The position numbers and the translations under genes were made by a program. Below the pieces are notes generated by a model. It had not been told where the DNA came from, did no database searches, and saw nothing but the letters and a program-made list of their open reading frames with translations. A stretch of DNA of 64,000 bases from Hordeum vulgare subsp. vulgare. Taxonomy: Eukaryota; Streptophyta; Magnoliopsida; Poales; Poaceae. Below, piece after piece: positions 1-10,500 of the stretch (position 1 is its first letter; every line of letters starts with the position of its first letter). The stretch spans positions 418,941,081-419,005,080 of the forward strand of contig NC_058518.1 of the NCBI RefSeq assembly GCF_904849725.1. The letters are read 5' to 3'.

Positions 1-146
1 CGTTGATTGTTTTGTGCTTTTTCCAAGGTATATTAATTCACTTGCCAACACCAGTCTTTTCATTTGGCAAACTTAGAAATATAGTTGCACAAGAATAATT
101 CTTAACTTGGCATTTCTGCAAAATTTTCCATCTATTCTTTCTATAG

Positions 147-1368
147 GAAATTGGTCAAGAATATCCGACAATCGCTGTAGAGAATGTAGATCGCCCATCA
201 CAGGCTGGTAGGCTAAGGGCTTCACGAGGGAGGTTAGTCAAGCTGAATAAGGCGTTGACTCCATCCCAAAAGTCAAACCTTTGTGGGAGGTTGTTTGGTG
301 GTCTTGTGAACATAGCTGACACATTGTCTGTGGAGCTCACCAAGTTCCTAGTCCAGAGTTATAAACCAAAAAATGGATAAATGGTAATTCCACGGAGGGG
401 AGAATCTGTGTTGATGCCGAGAGTGTGCATAGGGTATTTGCTCTGCCAAACAGGGGTCGGTATGTCAGGTACTTTGCTGACAAGGATTCCATGTAAAGGT
501 TTAAAGATATGTTCAACATCACTGGAAGTTCCCACCCAAAGGTGAATGAGTGGTCAAGGGGATTGAATGGATGGGTGGAAGAACTGACGATACATTTTTC
601 ATATCCTCACTAGTTGTTGCTTTCAACACATTCCTAGGCCCCACAACCAGCTTAAATCTCAGTCCCAAGTGCTACGGTGTTATCATAGAAATAGAAATGC
701 TCGAGAATACCAACATATGCCTCTTTGTGGGAGAGCACATAAACGAACAATTCTGCGGCATGACCAAGGACAAGTAGAATGTGTGTTGCTGCCTATATCA
801 TTTGGTCGTGAGCATTTAGGATATCCAAAATACTGGTTCTTTTTGTGATTTGTTTCTTGAGTAGCATTTTATTGCAAGAGATAAAATAGTTATGTTGGTT
901 AACCTATTTTATTCTGTTGTTGTGTGGTAGGTCCTCTACCTAGACGCGCTTGTTCATGATGTGTCTATTAGGAGTTGTCCCGTATGAGCCAATGCATGGG
1001 ACACTAACTTTATGAATAACGTCGTTAAAAAGATCTGATCTCGTCCGACGTGTTTAGGAAGCTTCAAGTTAGTTCTCAAATTAGTTGACATCATATCGTT
1101 GTTCTACTTTTTTGCACAAATCTGTGTTGGTTGTTGCACAAATAGGCAAAAAAGGTTGGCACAACAACCATGTAGTTCTTGCACACAGGATCTTGTTTTG
1201 TTTTTTCCAAAAGTGTATATGTCATCACAATATTTGATTTGTTTTCCTTGTGTAACAGTTGAAGGAACAGTTCAGAGGTACAGAGCAGACCCCACTTCTT
1301 GGTGGTTTGTTGCAAGCGGAAGCATTTGTTTCATCCAAGTTACCGCAATCATACAACCCGTAGGTTAG
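147..1368 (+). pseudogene. Decayed Ulp1-like / plant mobile domain gene fragment, multi-exon
   Basis: Coding-like blocks can be read on the + strand with plausible splice acceptors before them. Block 1 (147-380) follows a TATAG acceptor and reads [19 protein letters not shown], later [18 protein letters not shown]. Block 2 (about 400-777) needs frame changes and reads DAESVHRVFALPNRGR and then DDTFFISSLVVAFNTFLGPT, SLNLSPKCYGVIIEIE. Block 3 (about 931-1075) reads VLYLDALVHDVSIRSC. Block 4 (about 1257-1368) reads [20 protein letters not shown], then [14 protein letters not shown]. This order and wording fit the large grass family of Ulp1-like proteins that Mutator-like and CACTA elements often carry; the catalytic protease part is not visible. 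Frameshifts and stops between blocks make it a pseudogene. The match is from memory of the family, so the class is likely and the exact family uncertain. Confidence 0.6.
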
Positions 1369-1698
1369 TTATCGATCTTTTTTCAAAAAAAAATTATTTG
1401 CACATTACTTGCTGTTAGTAGCACTTTTGTAGTGTATGTGCTTGCCACACATCATCTAACTAGTTACACATGTACTGAAAAAATGCACCATGTATATAGT
1501 TGGCTGAACATCAAGGGTAGGAATATACATTTTTTGAGTTTTTTTGCCTCCTTTTCCTTTTCTTACACAAGTATACGAATTAATTGACAATCCGGTTATT
1601 TAATATTGGCATGATCAGGGATATATTTGCACAAAGATGCTTTATGACATGGTATTACTTCAATATTTTTTAATTATATATAGTTCTTTCACAAGCAC
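1369..1698. other. AT-rich non-coding stretch
   Basis: No coding signal is visible. The sequence is AT-rich with short homopolymers and may be an intron or the 3' flank of the Ulp1-like fragment. Confidence 0.4.
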
Positions 1699-2314
1699 TA
1701 CTGCAGGAAGGTTCAAAGAGGACACGACAATCACAGACCCTTCGCCTAAATTGTGTGCGATCGAGCCATCACAAATGTTATAGTTATAGTTCCGTCGCCA
1801 ATAAAGAAAAGTGTGTGCAATGACTGGTCCATCAGGCACGTTTGAGATTAGACTAGCGTGTGTTATGCAGGGCATACAGTTGGTTCTTACGAACTATTTT
1901 TGATTAGACAAGATAACACAAATGGTTCACAAAATACATATGTGTGCGAAGTACGGTATACAGTTCGCTCGAACAAATTGTTTGCGTTGATACGGTTAAA
2001 ACACAAACGAGTTACCATAACAAGGTGTGTGTGATACCCGACAAACAGTTCATTCATTAGAATTGTGTGGGAAGACCAATATTAACTCAAACGATTCATA
2101 CTGACAAGATGTGTGTGTTGTGGGCAGACGGTTGCTGCTAAACAATTGTCTGATATGGATGAAATCATTACCCACACTACATTAGGAAGTTCTGTTTGCC
2201 TGTATTAATATCACAGACGTTTTATTATTATGACTCGTCTACCTGCGCATCACCCCGTCTTCCTCTCTCACGTCTTGTCACCGTGTTGCTGCCCGAGGAT
2301 TCCAGTGCACGCAT
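1699..2314 (+). mobile_element. Possible CACTA-type terminus with subterminal repeats (right end not found)
   Basis: The stretch begins CACTACTGCAGGAAGG, which fits a CACTA terminal inverted repeat. It is followed by repeated short words of the TGTGTGCGA, TGTGTGTG, ACAAACAGTTC and CAGACGGTT type, which look like subterminal transposase-binding repeats. No matching CAGTAGTG end was found before E1 interrupts the sequence at 2315, nor in 20131-21442. It may be a truncated end or a chance match. The last ~90 bases (2230-2314) are not AT-rich and may already belong to the upstream flank of the reading frame at 20348. Confidence 0.3.
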
Positions 2315-4111
2315 TGTTGGAATTATGCCCTAGAGGCAATAATAAATATAGTTATTATTATAATTCCTGTATCAAGATAATCGTTTATTATCCGTGCTAT
2401 AGTTGTATTGAATGAAGACTTATATACATGTGTGGATACATAGACAAACACTGTCCCCTAGCAAGCCTCTAGTTGGCTAGCCAGTTGATCAAAGATAGTC
2501 AGGGTCTTCTGACTATGTACAAGGTGTTGTTGCTTGATAACTGGATCACGTCATTAGGAGAATCACGTGATGGACTAGACCCAAACTAATAGACGTAGCA
2601 TGTTGATCAGGTCATTTTGTTGCTACTGTTCTCTGCGTGTCAAGTATTTGTTCCTATGACCATGAGATCATATAACTCACTGACACCGGAGGAATGCTTT
2701 GTGTGTATCAAACGTTGCAACGTAACTGGGTGACTATAAAGATGCTCTACAGGTATCTCCGAAGGTGTTCGTTGAGTTAGTATGGATCGAGACTGGGATT
2801 TGTCACTCCGTGTGACGGAGAGGTATCTTGGGGCCCACTCGGTAATACAACATCACACACAAGCCTTGCAAGCAATGTAACTTAGTGTAAGTTGCGGGAT
2901 CTTGTATTACGGAACGAGTAAAGAGACTTGCCGGTAAACGAGATTGAAATAGGTATGCGGATACTGACGATCGAATCTCGGGCAAGTAACATACCGAAGG
3001 ACAAAGGGAATGACATACGGGATTGTATGAATCCCTGGCACTGAGGTTCAAACGATAAGATATTCCTAGAATATGTGGGATCCAATATGGGCATCCAGAT
3101 CCCGCTATTGGATATTGACCGAGGAGTCACTCGGGTCATGTCTACATAGTTCTCGAACCCGCAGGGTGTGCACACTTAAGGTTCGACGTTGTTTTATGCG
3201 TATTTGAGTTATATGGTTGGTTACCGAATGTTGTTCGGAGTCCCGGATGAGATCACGGACGTCACGAGGGTTTACGGAATGGTCCGGAAACGAAGATTGA
3301 TATATAGGATGACCTCATTTGATTACCGGAAGGTTTTCGGAGTTACCGGGAATGACGAATGGGTTCCGGGTGTTCACCGGGGGGGGACCCACCCCAGGGA
3401 AGCCCATGGGCCTTGGGGGTGGCGCACCAGCCCTTGGTGGGCTGGTGGGACAGCCCAAGAAGGCCCTATGCACCATAGATAGAAAATCAAAGAGAAAAGA
3501 AAAAAAGGAGGTGGGAAGGGAAAGAAGGACTCCACCTTCCAATCCTAGTTGGACTAGGATTGGAGGAGGACTCCTCCTCCCCTTGGGGCTCCTTGAGCCT
3601 CAAGGCAAGGCTCCCCTCCCTCCTCCTATATATATGGAGCTATTAGGGCTGATTTGAGACAACTTTTTCAAGGCAGCCCGACCACATACCTCCACGGTTT
3701 TACCTCTAGATCTCGTTTCTTCGGAGCTCGGGCGGAGCCCTGCTGAGATTAGATCACCACCAACCTCCGGAGCGCCGTCACGCTGCCGGAGAACTCATCT
3801 ACCTCTCCGTCTCTCTTGCTGGATCAAGAAGGCCGAGATCATCGTCGAGCTGTACGTGTGCTGAACGCGGAGGTGCCGTCCGTTCGACACTAGATCGTGG
3901 GACGGATCGCGGGACGGTTCGTGGGACGGTTCACGGGGCGGCTCGAGGGACGTGAGGACGTTCCACTACATCAACCGCGTTCACTACCGCTTCTGCTGTG
4001 CGATCTACAAGGGTACGCAGATCGGAAATCCCCTCTCGTAGATGGACATCACCATGATAGGTCTTCGTGCGCGTAGGAAATTTTTTGTTTCCCATGCGAC
4101 GTTCCCCAACA
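2315..4111 (+). repeat. E1 5' LTR
   Basis: 1797 bp, TG...CA termini. A TATA box (TATATATAT at 3628-3636) marks the likely promoter and the U3/R boundary lies just downstream. A 12-bp tandem array of the GGGACGGATCGC type lies in U5 at 3895-3952, with one unit more than the 3' LTR. A run of G follows TTCACC at about 3378. Small reading frames inside the LTR recur in every copy and are not genes. Confidence 0.93.
3895..3952 (+). repeat. 12-bp tandem repeat in U5 of E1 5' LTR
   Basis: Nearly five copies of a 12-bp unit (TCGTGGGACGGA, TCGCGGGACGGT, TCGTGGGACGGT, TCACGGGGCGGC, TCGAGGGACG). The 3' LTR of the same element has about four at 19926-19971. Confidence 0.85.
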
Positions 4112-4521
4112 GTGGCATCATGAGCTAGGTTCATGCGTAGATGTAATCTCGAGTAGAACACAAAAGTTTTTGTGGGCGATGATGTGCGTCTTGCTGCCCT
4201 CCTTAGTCTTTTCTTGATTCCGCGATATTGTTGGATTGAAGCGGCTTGGACCGACATTACTCGTACGCTTACGAGAGACTGGTTTCATCGCTACGAGTAA
4301 CTCCGTTGCTCAAAGATGACTGGCAAGTGTCGGTTTCTCCAACTTTACTTGAATCGGATTTGACCGAGGAGGTCCTTGGATAAGGTTAAATAGCAATTCA
4401 TATATCTCCATTGTGGTGTTTGCGTAAGTAAAATGCGATCCTACTAGATACCCATGGTCACCACGTAAGACATGCAACAACAAATTAGAGGACGTCTAAC
4501 TTGTTTTTGCAGGGTATGCTT
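4112..4521 (+). other. E1 primer-binding site and first part of leader
   Basis: GTGGCATCATGAGC follows the LTR directly. It resembles the complement of the initiator tRNA-Met 3' end (TGGTATCAGAGC) with one substitution and one inserted base, so it is the likely minus-strand primer site. The rest is untranslated leader, interrupted at 4522 by E2. Confidence 0.75.
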
Positions 4522-6316
4522 TGTTGGAATTATGCCCTAGAGGCAATAATAAATGTATAGTTATTATTATAATTCCTGTATCAAGATAATAGTTTATTAT
4601 CCATGCTATAATTGTATTGAATGAAGACTCATTTACATGTGTGGATACATAGACAAAACACCGTCCCTAGCATGCCTCTAGTTGGCTAGCCAGTTGATCG
4701 ATGATAGTCAGTGTCTTCTGATTATGAACAAAGTGTTGTTGCTTGATAACTGGATCACGTCATTGGGAGAATCACGTGATGGACTAGACCCAAACTAATA
4801 GACGTAGCATGTTGATCGTGTCATTTTGTTGCTACTGTTTTCTGCGTGTCAAGTATTTATTCCTATGACCATGAGATCATATAACTCACTGACACCGGAG
4901 GAATGCTTTGTGTGTATCAAACGTCGCAACGTAACTGGGTGACTATAAAGATGCTCTACAGGTATCTCCGAAGGTGTTAGTTGAGTTAGTATGGATCAAG
5001 ATTGGGATTTGTCACTCCGTGTGACGGAGAGGTATCTCGGGGCCCACTCGGTAATACAACATCACACACAAGCCTTGCAAGCAATGTGACTTAGTGTAAG
5101 TTACGGGATCTTGTATTACGGAACGAGTAAAGAGACTTGCCGGTAAACGAGGTTGAAATAGGTATACGGATACTGACGATCGAATCTCGGGCAAGTAACA
5201 TACCGAAGGACAAAGGGAATGACATACGGGATTATGCGAATCCTTGGCACTGAGGTTCAAACGATAAGATCTTCGTAGAATATGTAGGATCCAATATGGG
5301 CATCCAGGTCCCGCTGTTGGATATTGACCGAGGAGTCTCTCGGGCCATGTCTACATAGTTCTCGAACCCGCAGGGTCTGCACACTTAAGGTTCGACGTTG
5401 TTTTATGCGTATTTGAGTTATATGGTTGGTTACCGAATGTTGTTCGATGTCCCGGATGAGATCACGGACGTCACGAGGGTTTCCGGAATAGTCCGGAAAC
5501 GAAGATTGATATATAGGATGACCTCATTTGATTACCGGAAAGGTTTTCGGAGTTACCGGGAATGTACCGGGAATGACGAATGGGTTCCGGGAGTTCACCG
5601 GAGGGGGCAACCCACTCCGGGGAAGCCCATAGGCATTTGGGGGGGTCACACCAGCCCTTAGTGGGCTGGTGGGACAGCCCACCAAACCCCTATGCGCCAA
5701 GAGAGAAAAAATCAAAGGAAAGAAAAAAAAAGGAAGAAGTGGGAAGGGGGAAGGACTCCCTCCCACCAAACCAAGTAGGACTCGGTTTGGGGGGGGAGAG
5801 TCCTCCCCCCTGGCTCGGCCGACCCCTTGGGGATCCCTTGGACCCCAAGGCAAGGTCCCCCTTCCTCCTCCTATATATACTTTGCCACGGCAGCCCGACC
5901 ACATATCTCCACGGTTTTACCTCTAGATCGCGTTTGTGCTGAGCTCGGGCGGAGCCCTGTTGAGATAAGATCATCACCAACCTCCGGAGCGCCGTCACGC
6001 TGCCGGAGAACTCATCTACCTCTCCGTCTCTCTTGCTGGATCAAGAAGGCCGAGATCATCGTCGAGCTGTACGTGTGCTGAACGCGGAGGTGCCGTCCGT
6101 TCGGTACTAGATCGTGGGACTGATCGCGGGATTGTTCGCGGGGCGGATCGAGGGACGTGAGGACGTTCCACTACATCAACCGCGTTCTCTAACGCTTCTG
6201 CTGTACGATCTACGAGGGTACGTAGATCACTCATCCCCTCTCGTAGATGGACATCACCATGATAGGTCTTCGTGCGCGTAGGAAATTTTTTGTTTCCCAT
6301 GCGACGTTCCCCAACA
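4522..6316 (+). repeat. E2 5' LTR
   Basis: 1795 bp, starting TGTTGGAATT and ending CCCCAACA. From 5881 to about 6010 it follows the version in E3's 5' LTR rather than its own 3' LTR, and it lacks about 28 bp after the TATA box. Downstream, about 6100-6245, it again matches its own 3' LTR. Confidence 0.95.
5871..5881 (+). promoter_or_regulatory. LTR TATA box of E2 with adjacent 28-bp deletion
   Basis: CTATATATAC ends at 5880 and is followed directly by TTTGCCACGG. In E3's 5' LTR the same TATA box is followed by 28 further bases before TTTGCC. The loss lies where transcription would be expected to start, so it may change start-site choice. Confidence 0.7.
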
Positions 6317-7574
6317 GTGGCATCATGAGCTAGGTTCATGCGTAGATGTCTTCTCGAGTAGAACACAAAAGGTTTTGTGGGCGGTGATGTGACTTTTGCT
6401 GCCCTCCTTAGTCTTTTCTTGATTCCGCGGTATTGTTGGATTGAAGCGGCTTGGACCGACATTACTCGTACGCTTACGAGAGACTGGTTTCATCGTTACG
6501 AGTAACCCCCTTTGCTCAAAGATGACTGGCAAGTGACGGTTTCTCCAACTTTAGTTGAATCGGATTTGACCGAGGAGGTCCTTGGATGAGGTTAAATAGC
6601 AACTCATATATCTCCGTTGTGGTGTTTGCGTAAGTAAGATGCGATCCTACTAGATACCCTTGGTCACCACGTAAAACATGCAACAACAAAATTAAAGGAC
6701 GTCTAACTTGTTTTTGCAGGGTATGATTGTGATGTGGTATGGCCAACGATGTGATGTGATATATTGGATGTATGAGATGATCATGTTGTAATAGAAATAT
6801 CGACTTGCACGTCGATGGTACGACAACCGGCAGGAGCCATAGGGTTGTCTTTATACTAACATATTTGTGCTTGCAGATGCGTTTACTATTTTGCTAGGAT
6901 GTAGCTTTAGTAGTAATAGCATAAGTAGCACGACAACCCCAATGGCAACACGTTGATGGATGATCATGGTGTGGCGCCGGTGACAAGAAGATCGTGCCGG
7001 TGCTTTGGCGATGGAGATCAAGAAGCACGAGATGATGGCCATATCATGTCACTTATGAATTGCATGTGATGTTAATCCTTTTATGCACCTTATTTTGCTT
7101 AGAACGACGGTAGCATTATGAGGTGATCTCTCACTAAAATTTCAAGACGAAATTGTGTTCTCCCCGACTGTGCACCGTTGCTACAGTTCGTCGTTTCGAG
7201 ACACCACGTGATGATCGGGTGTGATAGACTCAACGTTCACATACAACGGGTGCAAAACAGTTGCGCACGCGGAACACTCGGGTTAAGCTTGACGAGCCTA
7301 GCATGTGCAGACATGGCCTCGGAACACATGAGACCGAAAGGTCGATCATGAATCATATAGTTGATATGATTAGCATAGGGATGCTTACCACTGAAACTAC
7401 TCTCGACTCACGTGATGATCGGACTTGGGATAGTGTAAGTGGATCATGAACCACTCAAATGACTAGAGAGATGTACTTTTTGAGTGGGAGTTTAGCGCAT
7501 AATTTGATTAAGTTGAACTCTAATTATCTTGAACATAGTCTAAGTCCACTTTGAATATATTTGTGTTGTAGATC
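6317..7574 (+). other. E2 primer-binding site and untranslated leader
   Basis: Begins with GTGGCATCATGAGC (6317-6330), the likely initiator tRNA-Met-type primer site. The 1258-base leader carries only short reading frames. It is nearly base-for-base the same as the equally long leader of E3 (34556-35813); I saw a single clear difference. Packaging and dimerisation signals are expected here but cannot be identified by eye. Confidence 0.8.
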
Positions 7575-10500
7575 ATGGCTCACGCAAGAGTCATCCTGAA
7601 TTTTAATACGTTCCTAGAGAAAGCTAAGTTGAAAGATGATGGAAGCAACTTTGTAGACTGGGCTCGTAATCTTAAGCTAATCTTACAGGCTGGAAAGAAG
7701 GATTATGTCCTTAATGCTGCGCTAGGAGATGAACCACCCGCTACGGCTGATCAGGATGTTAAGAACGCTTGGTTCGCACGTAAGGAGGACTACTCAATAG
7801 TTCAATGTGCAGTCTTGTATGGCTTAGAGCCGGGACTTCAACGTCGCTTTGAGCGTCATGGAGCATTTGAGATGTTCCAGGAGTTGAAGTTTATCTTTCA
7901 GAAGAACGCCCGGATCGAGAGGTATGAGACCTCCGATAAATTCTATGCTTGCAAAATGGAGGAAAACTCGTCTGTCAGTGAACATGTGCTCAAAATGTCT
8001 GGGTACTCAAACCGTCTAGCTGAACTGGGGATTGAACTCCCGCAAGAAGCTATCACTGACAGAATCCTCCAATCACTGCCGCCAAGCTATAAAGGCTTTG
8101 TGTTGAACTACAACATGCAAGGGATGAACAAGTCTCCCGGCGAGTTGTTTGCGATGCTGAAAGTCGCCGAGTCTGAACTCCGTAAAGAGCATCAAGTGTT
8201 GATGGTGAGCAAGACCACTAGTTTCAAGAGAAACGGCAAAGGCAAGAAGGGCAATTCGAAGAAGAGCGGCAAGCCTGTTGCCAATCCGCCGAAGAAACCC
8301 AAGGCTGGACCTAAGCCTGAAACAGAGTGCTTCTATTGCAAGGGTATGGGTCACTGGAAGCGCAATTGCCCCAAGTATCTGGCAGATAAAAAGGCGGGCA
8401 AAGAAAAATCAGGTATATTTGATATACATGTTATTGATGTGTACTTAACCGGCTCTCGTAGTAGTGCCTGGGTATTCGATACCGGTTCTGTTGCTCACAT
8501 TTGCAACTCGAAGCAGGAACTGCGGAATAGACGAAGGCTGGCGAAAGACGAAGTGACGATGCGCGTAGGAAACGGTTCCAAGGTTGATGCAATCGCCATC
8601 GGCACAGTGTCACTTCAACTACCATCGGGATTAGTGATGAACTTAAATCATTGTTATTTAGTGCGTGCGTTGAGCATGAACATTATATCTGGATCTTGTT
8701 TATTGCGAGACGGTTACTCTTTTAAGTCTGAGAATAATGGTTGTTCTATTTCTATGAGTAACATCTTTTATGGTCATGCACCGAATGTGAGAGGATTGTT
8801 CATATTGAATCTTGATAGAGATACGCATATACATAACATTGAGACCAAAAGAGTTAGAGTAAACAATGATAGCACCATATTTTTGGGGCACTGCCGCTTG
8901 GGTCATATTGGTGTAAAGCGCATGAAGAAACTCCATGTTGATGGACTTTTGGAGTCACTTGACTTTGATTCACTGGACACATGCGAACCATGCCTCATGG
9001 GCAAGATGACTAAGACTCCGTTCTCCGGAACAATGGAGCGTGCAAGTGACTTGTTGGAAATCATACATACCGATGTGTGTGGTCCAATGAGCGTGGAGGC
9101 ACGCGGCGGATATCGTTATTTTCTCACCTTCACTGACGATTTAAGTAGATATGGTTATGTCTACTTGATGAAGCACAAGTCTGAAACATTTGAAAAGTTC
9201 AAGCAATTTCAGAGTGAAGTGGAAAATCATCGTAACAAGAAGATCAAGTTCCTACGGTCTGATCGTGGGGGTGAGTATCTGAGTTTCGAGTTTGGTACTC
9301 ACTTAAGACAATGTGGAATTGTTTCGCAGTTAACACCGCCTGGAACACCACAGCGTAATGGTGTGTCCGAACATCGTAATCGTACTTTGTTAGAAATGGT
9401 GCGATCTATGATATCTCTTACTGATTTGCCGTTATCATTTTGGGGTTATGCATTAGAAACAGCTGCATTCACTTTAAATAGGGCACCATCAAAATCCGTT
9501 GAGACGACACCATACGAACTGTGGTATGGCAAAAGACCAAAGTTGTCGTTTCTTAAAGTTTGGGGATGTGATGCTTATGTCAAAAAGCTTCAGCCTGAAA
9601 AGCTGGAACCCAAAGCGGAAAAGTGCGTCGTCATAGGTTACCCAAAGGAGACAGTTGGGTACACCTTCTATCTCAAATCCGAGGGCAAAGTGTTTGTTGC
9701 TAAAAACGGAACTTTTCTCGAGAAGGAGTTTCTCTCGAGAGAATTGAGTGGGAGGAAGATAGAACTTGACGAGGTTGTCGAACCTCTCATCCCTCTGGAT
9801 GGTGGCGCAGGGCAAGGGGAAACCTCTGTCGTTGCGACGCCGGTTGAGGAGGAAGTTAATGATGATGATCATGGAACTCCAGTTCAAGTTTCTGTTGAAC
9901 CACGCAGGTCGACGAGATCACGCGCTGCTCCAGAGTGGTACGGTAATCCCGTCTTATCAATCATGTTGTTGGACAACAATGAACCTGCAAATTATGAAGA
10001 AGCAATGGTGGGCCCAGATTCCAACAAATGGCTAGAAGCCATGAAATCCGAGATAGGATCCATGTATGAGAACAAAGTGTGGACTTTGGAGATACTGCCT
10101 GAGGGCCGCAAGGCTATTCAGAACAAATGGATCTTTAAGAAGAAGACGGACGTTGACGGTAATGTGACCGTTTATAAAGCTCGACTTGTGGCAAAGGGTT
10201 TTTCACAAGTTCCAGGAATTGACTACGATGAGACTTTCTCTCCCGTAGCGATGCTTAAGTCCGTCAGAATCATGTTAGCAATAGCTGCATTTTTCGATTA
10301 TGAAATCTGGCAGATGGATGTCAAAACGGCGTTCCTTAACGGTTTCCTTAAGGAAGAGTTGTATATGATGCAACCCGAAGGTTTTGTCGATCCTAAAAAT
10401 GCTGACAAGGTGTGCAAGCTCCAGCGATCCATTTATGGACTGGTGCAAGCATCTCGGAGTTGGAACAAACGCTTTGATGAGGTGATCAAAGCATTTGGGT

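Noticed and set aside
2803..3051. Reverse frame starting MNLSARDSYNPVCHS, repeated at 5012, 12098, 18851, 33229 and 41016
   Set aside because: It recurs only because it lies in the LTR of every E1-E3 copy, on the antisense strand, and shows no codon conservation pattern.
6016..6462. Reverse frames such as MSVQAASIQQYRGIKKRL across LTR ends and primer sites
   Set aside because: They cross the LTR/leader boundary antisense to the element and are repeated with the element. This is a shadow of non-coding LTR sequence.
7261..7449. 62-aa forward frame in the E2 leader, also at 35500 and similar at 13954
   Set aside because: The similarity is explained by near-identity of the whole leader. It is upstream of gag, with no sign of selection on the protein, so a small leader peptide cannot be supported.
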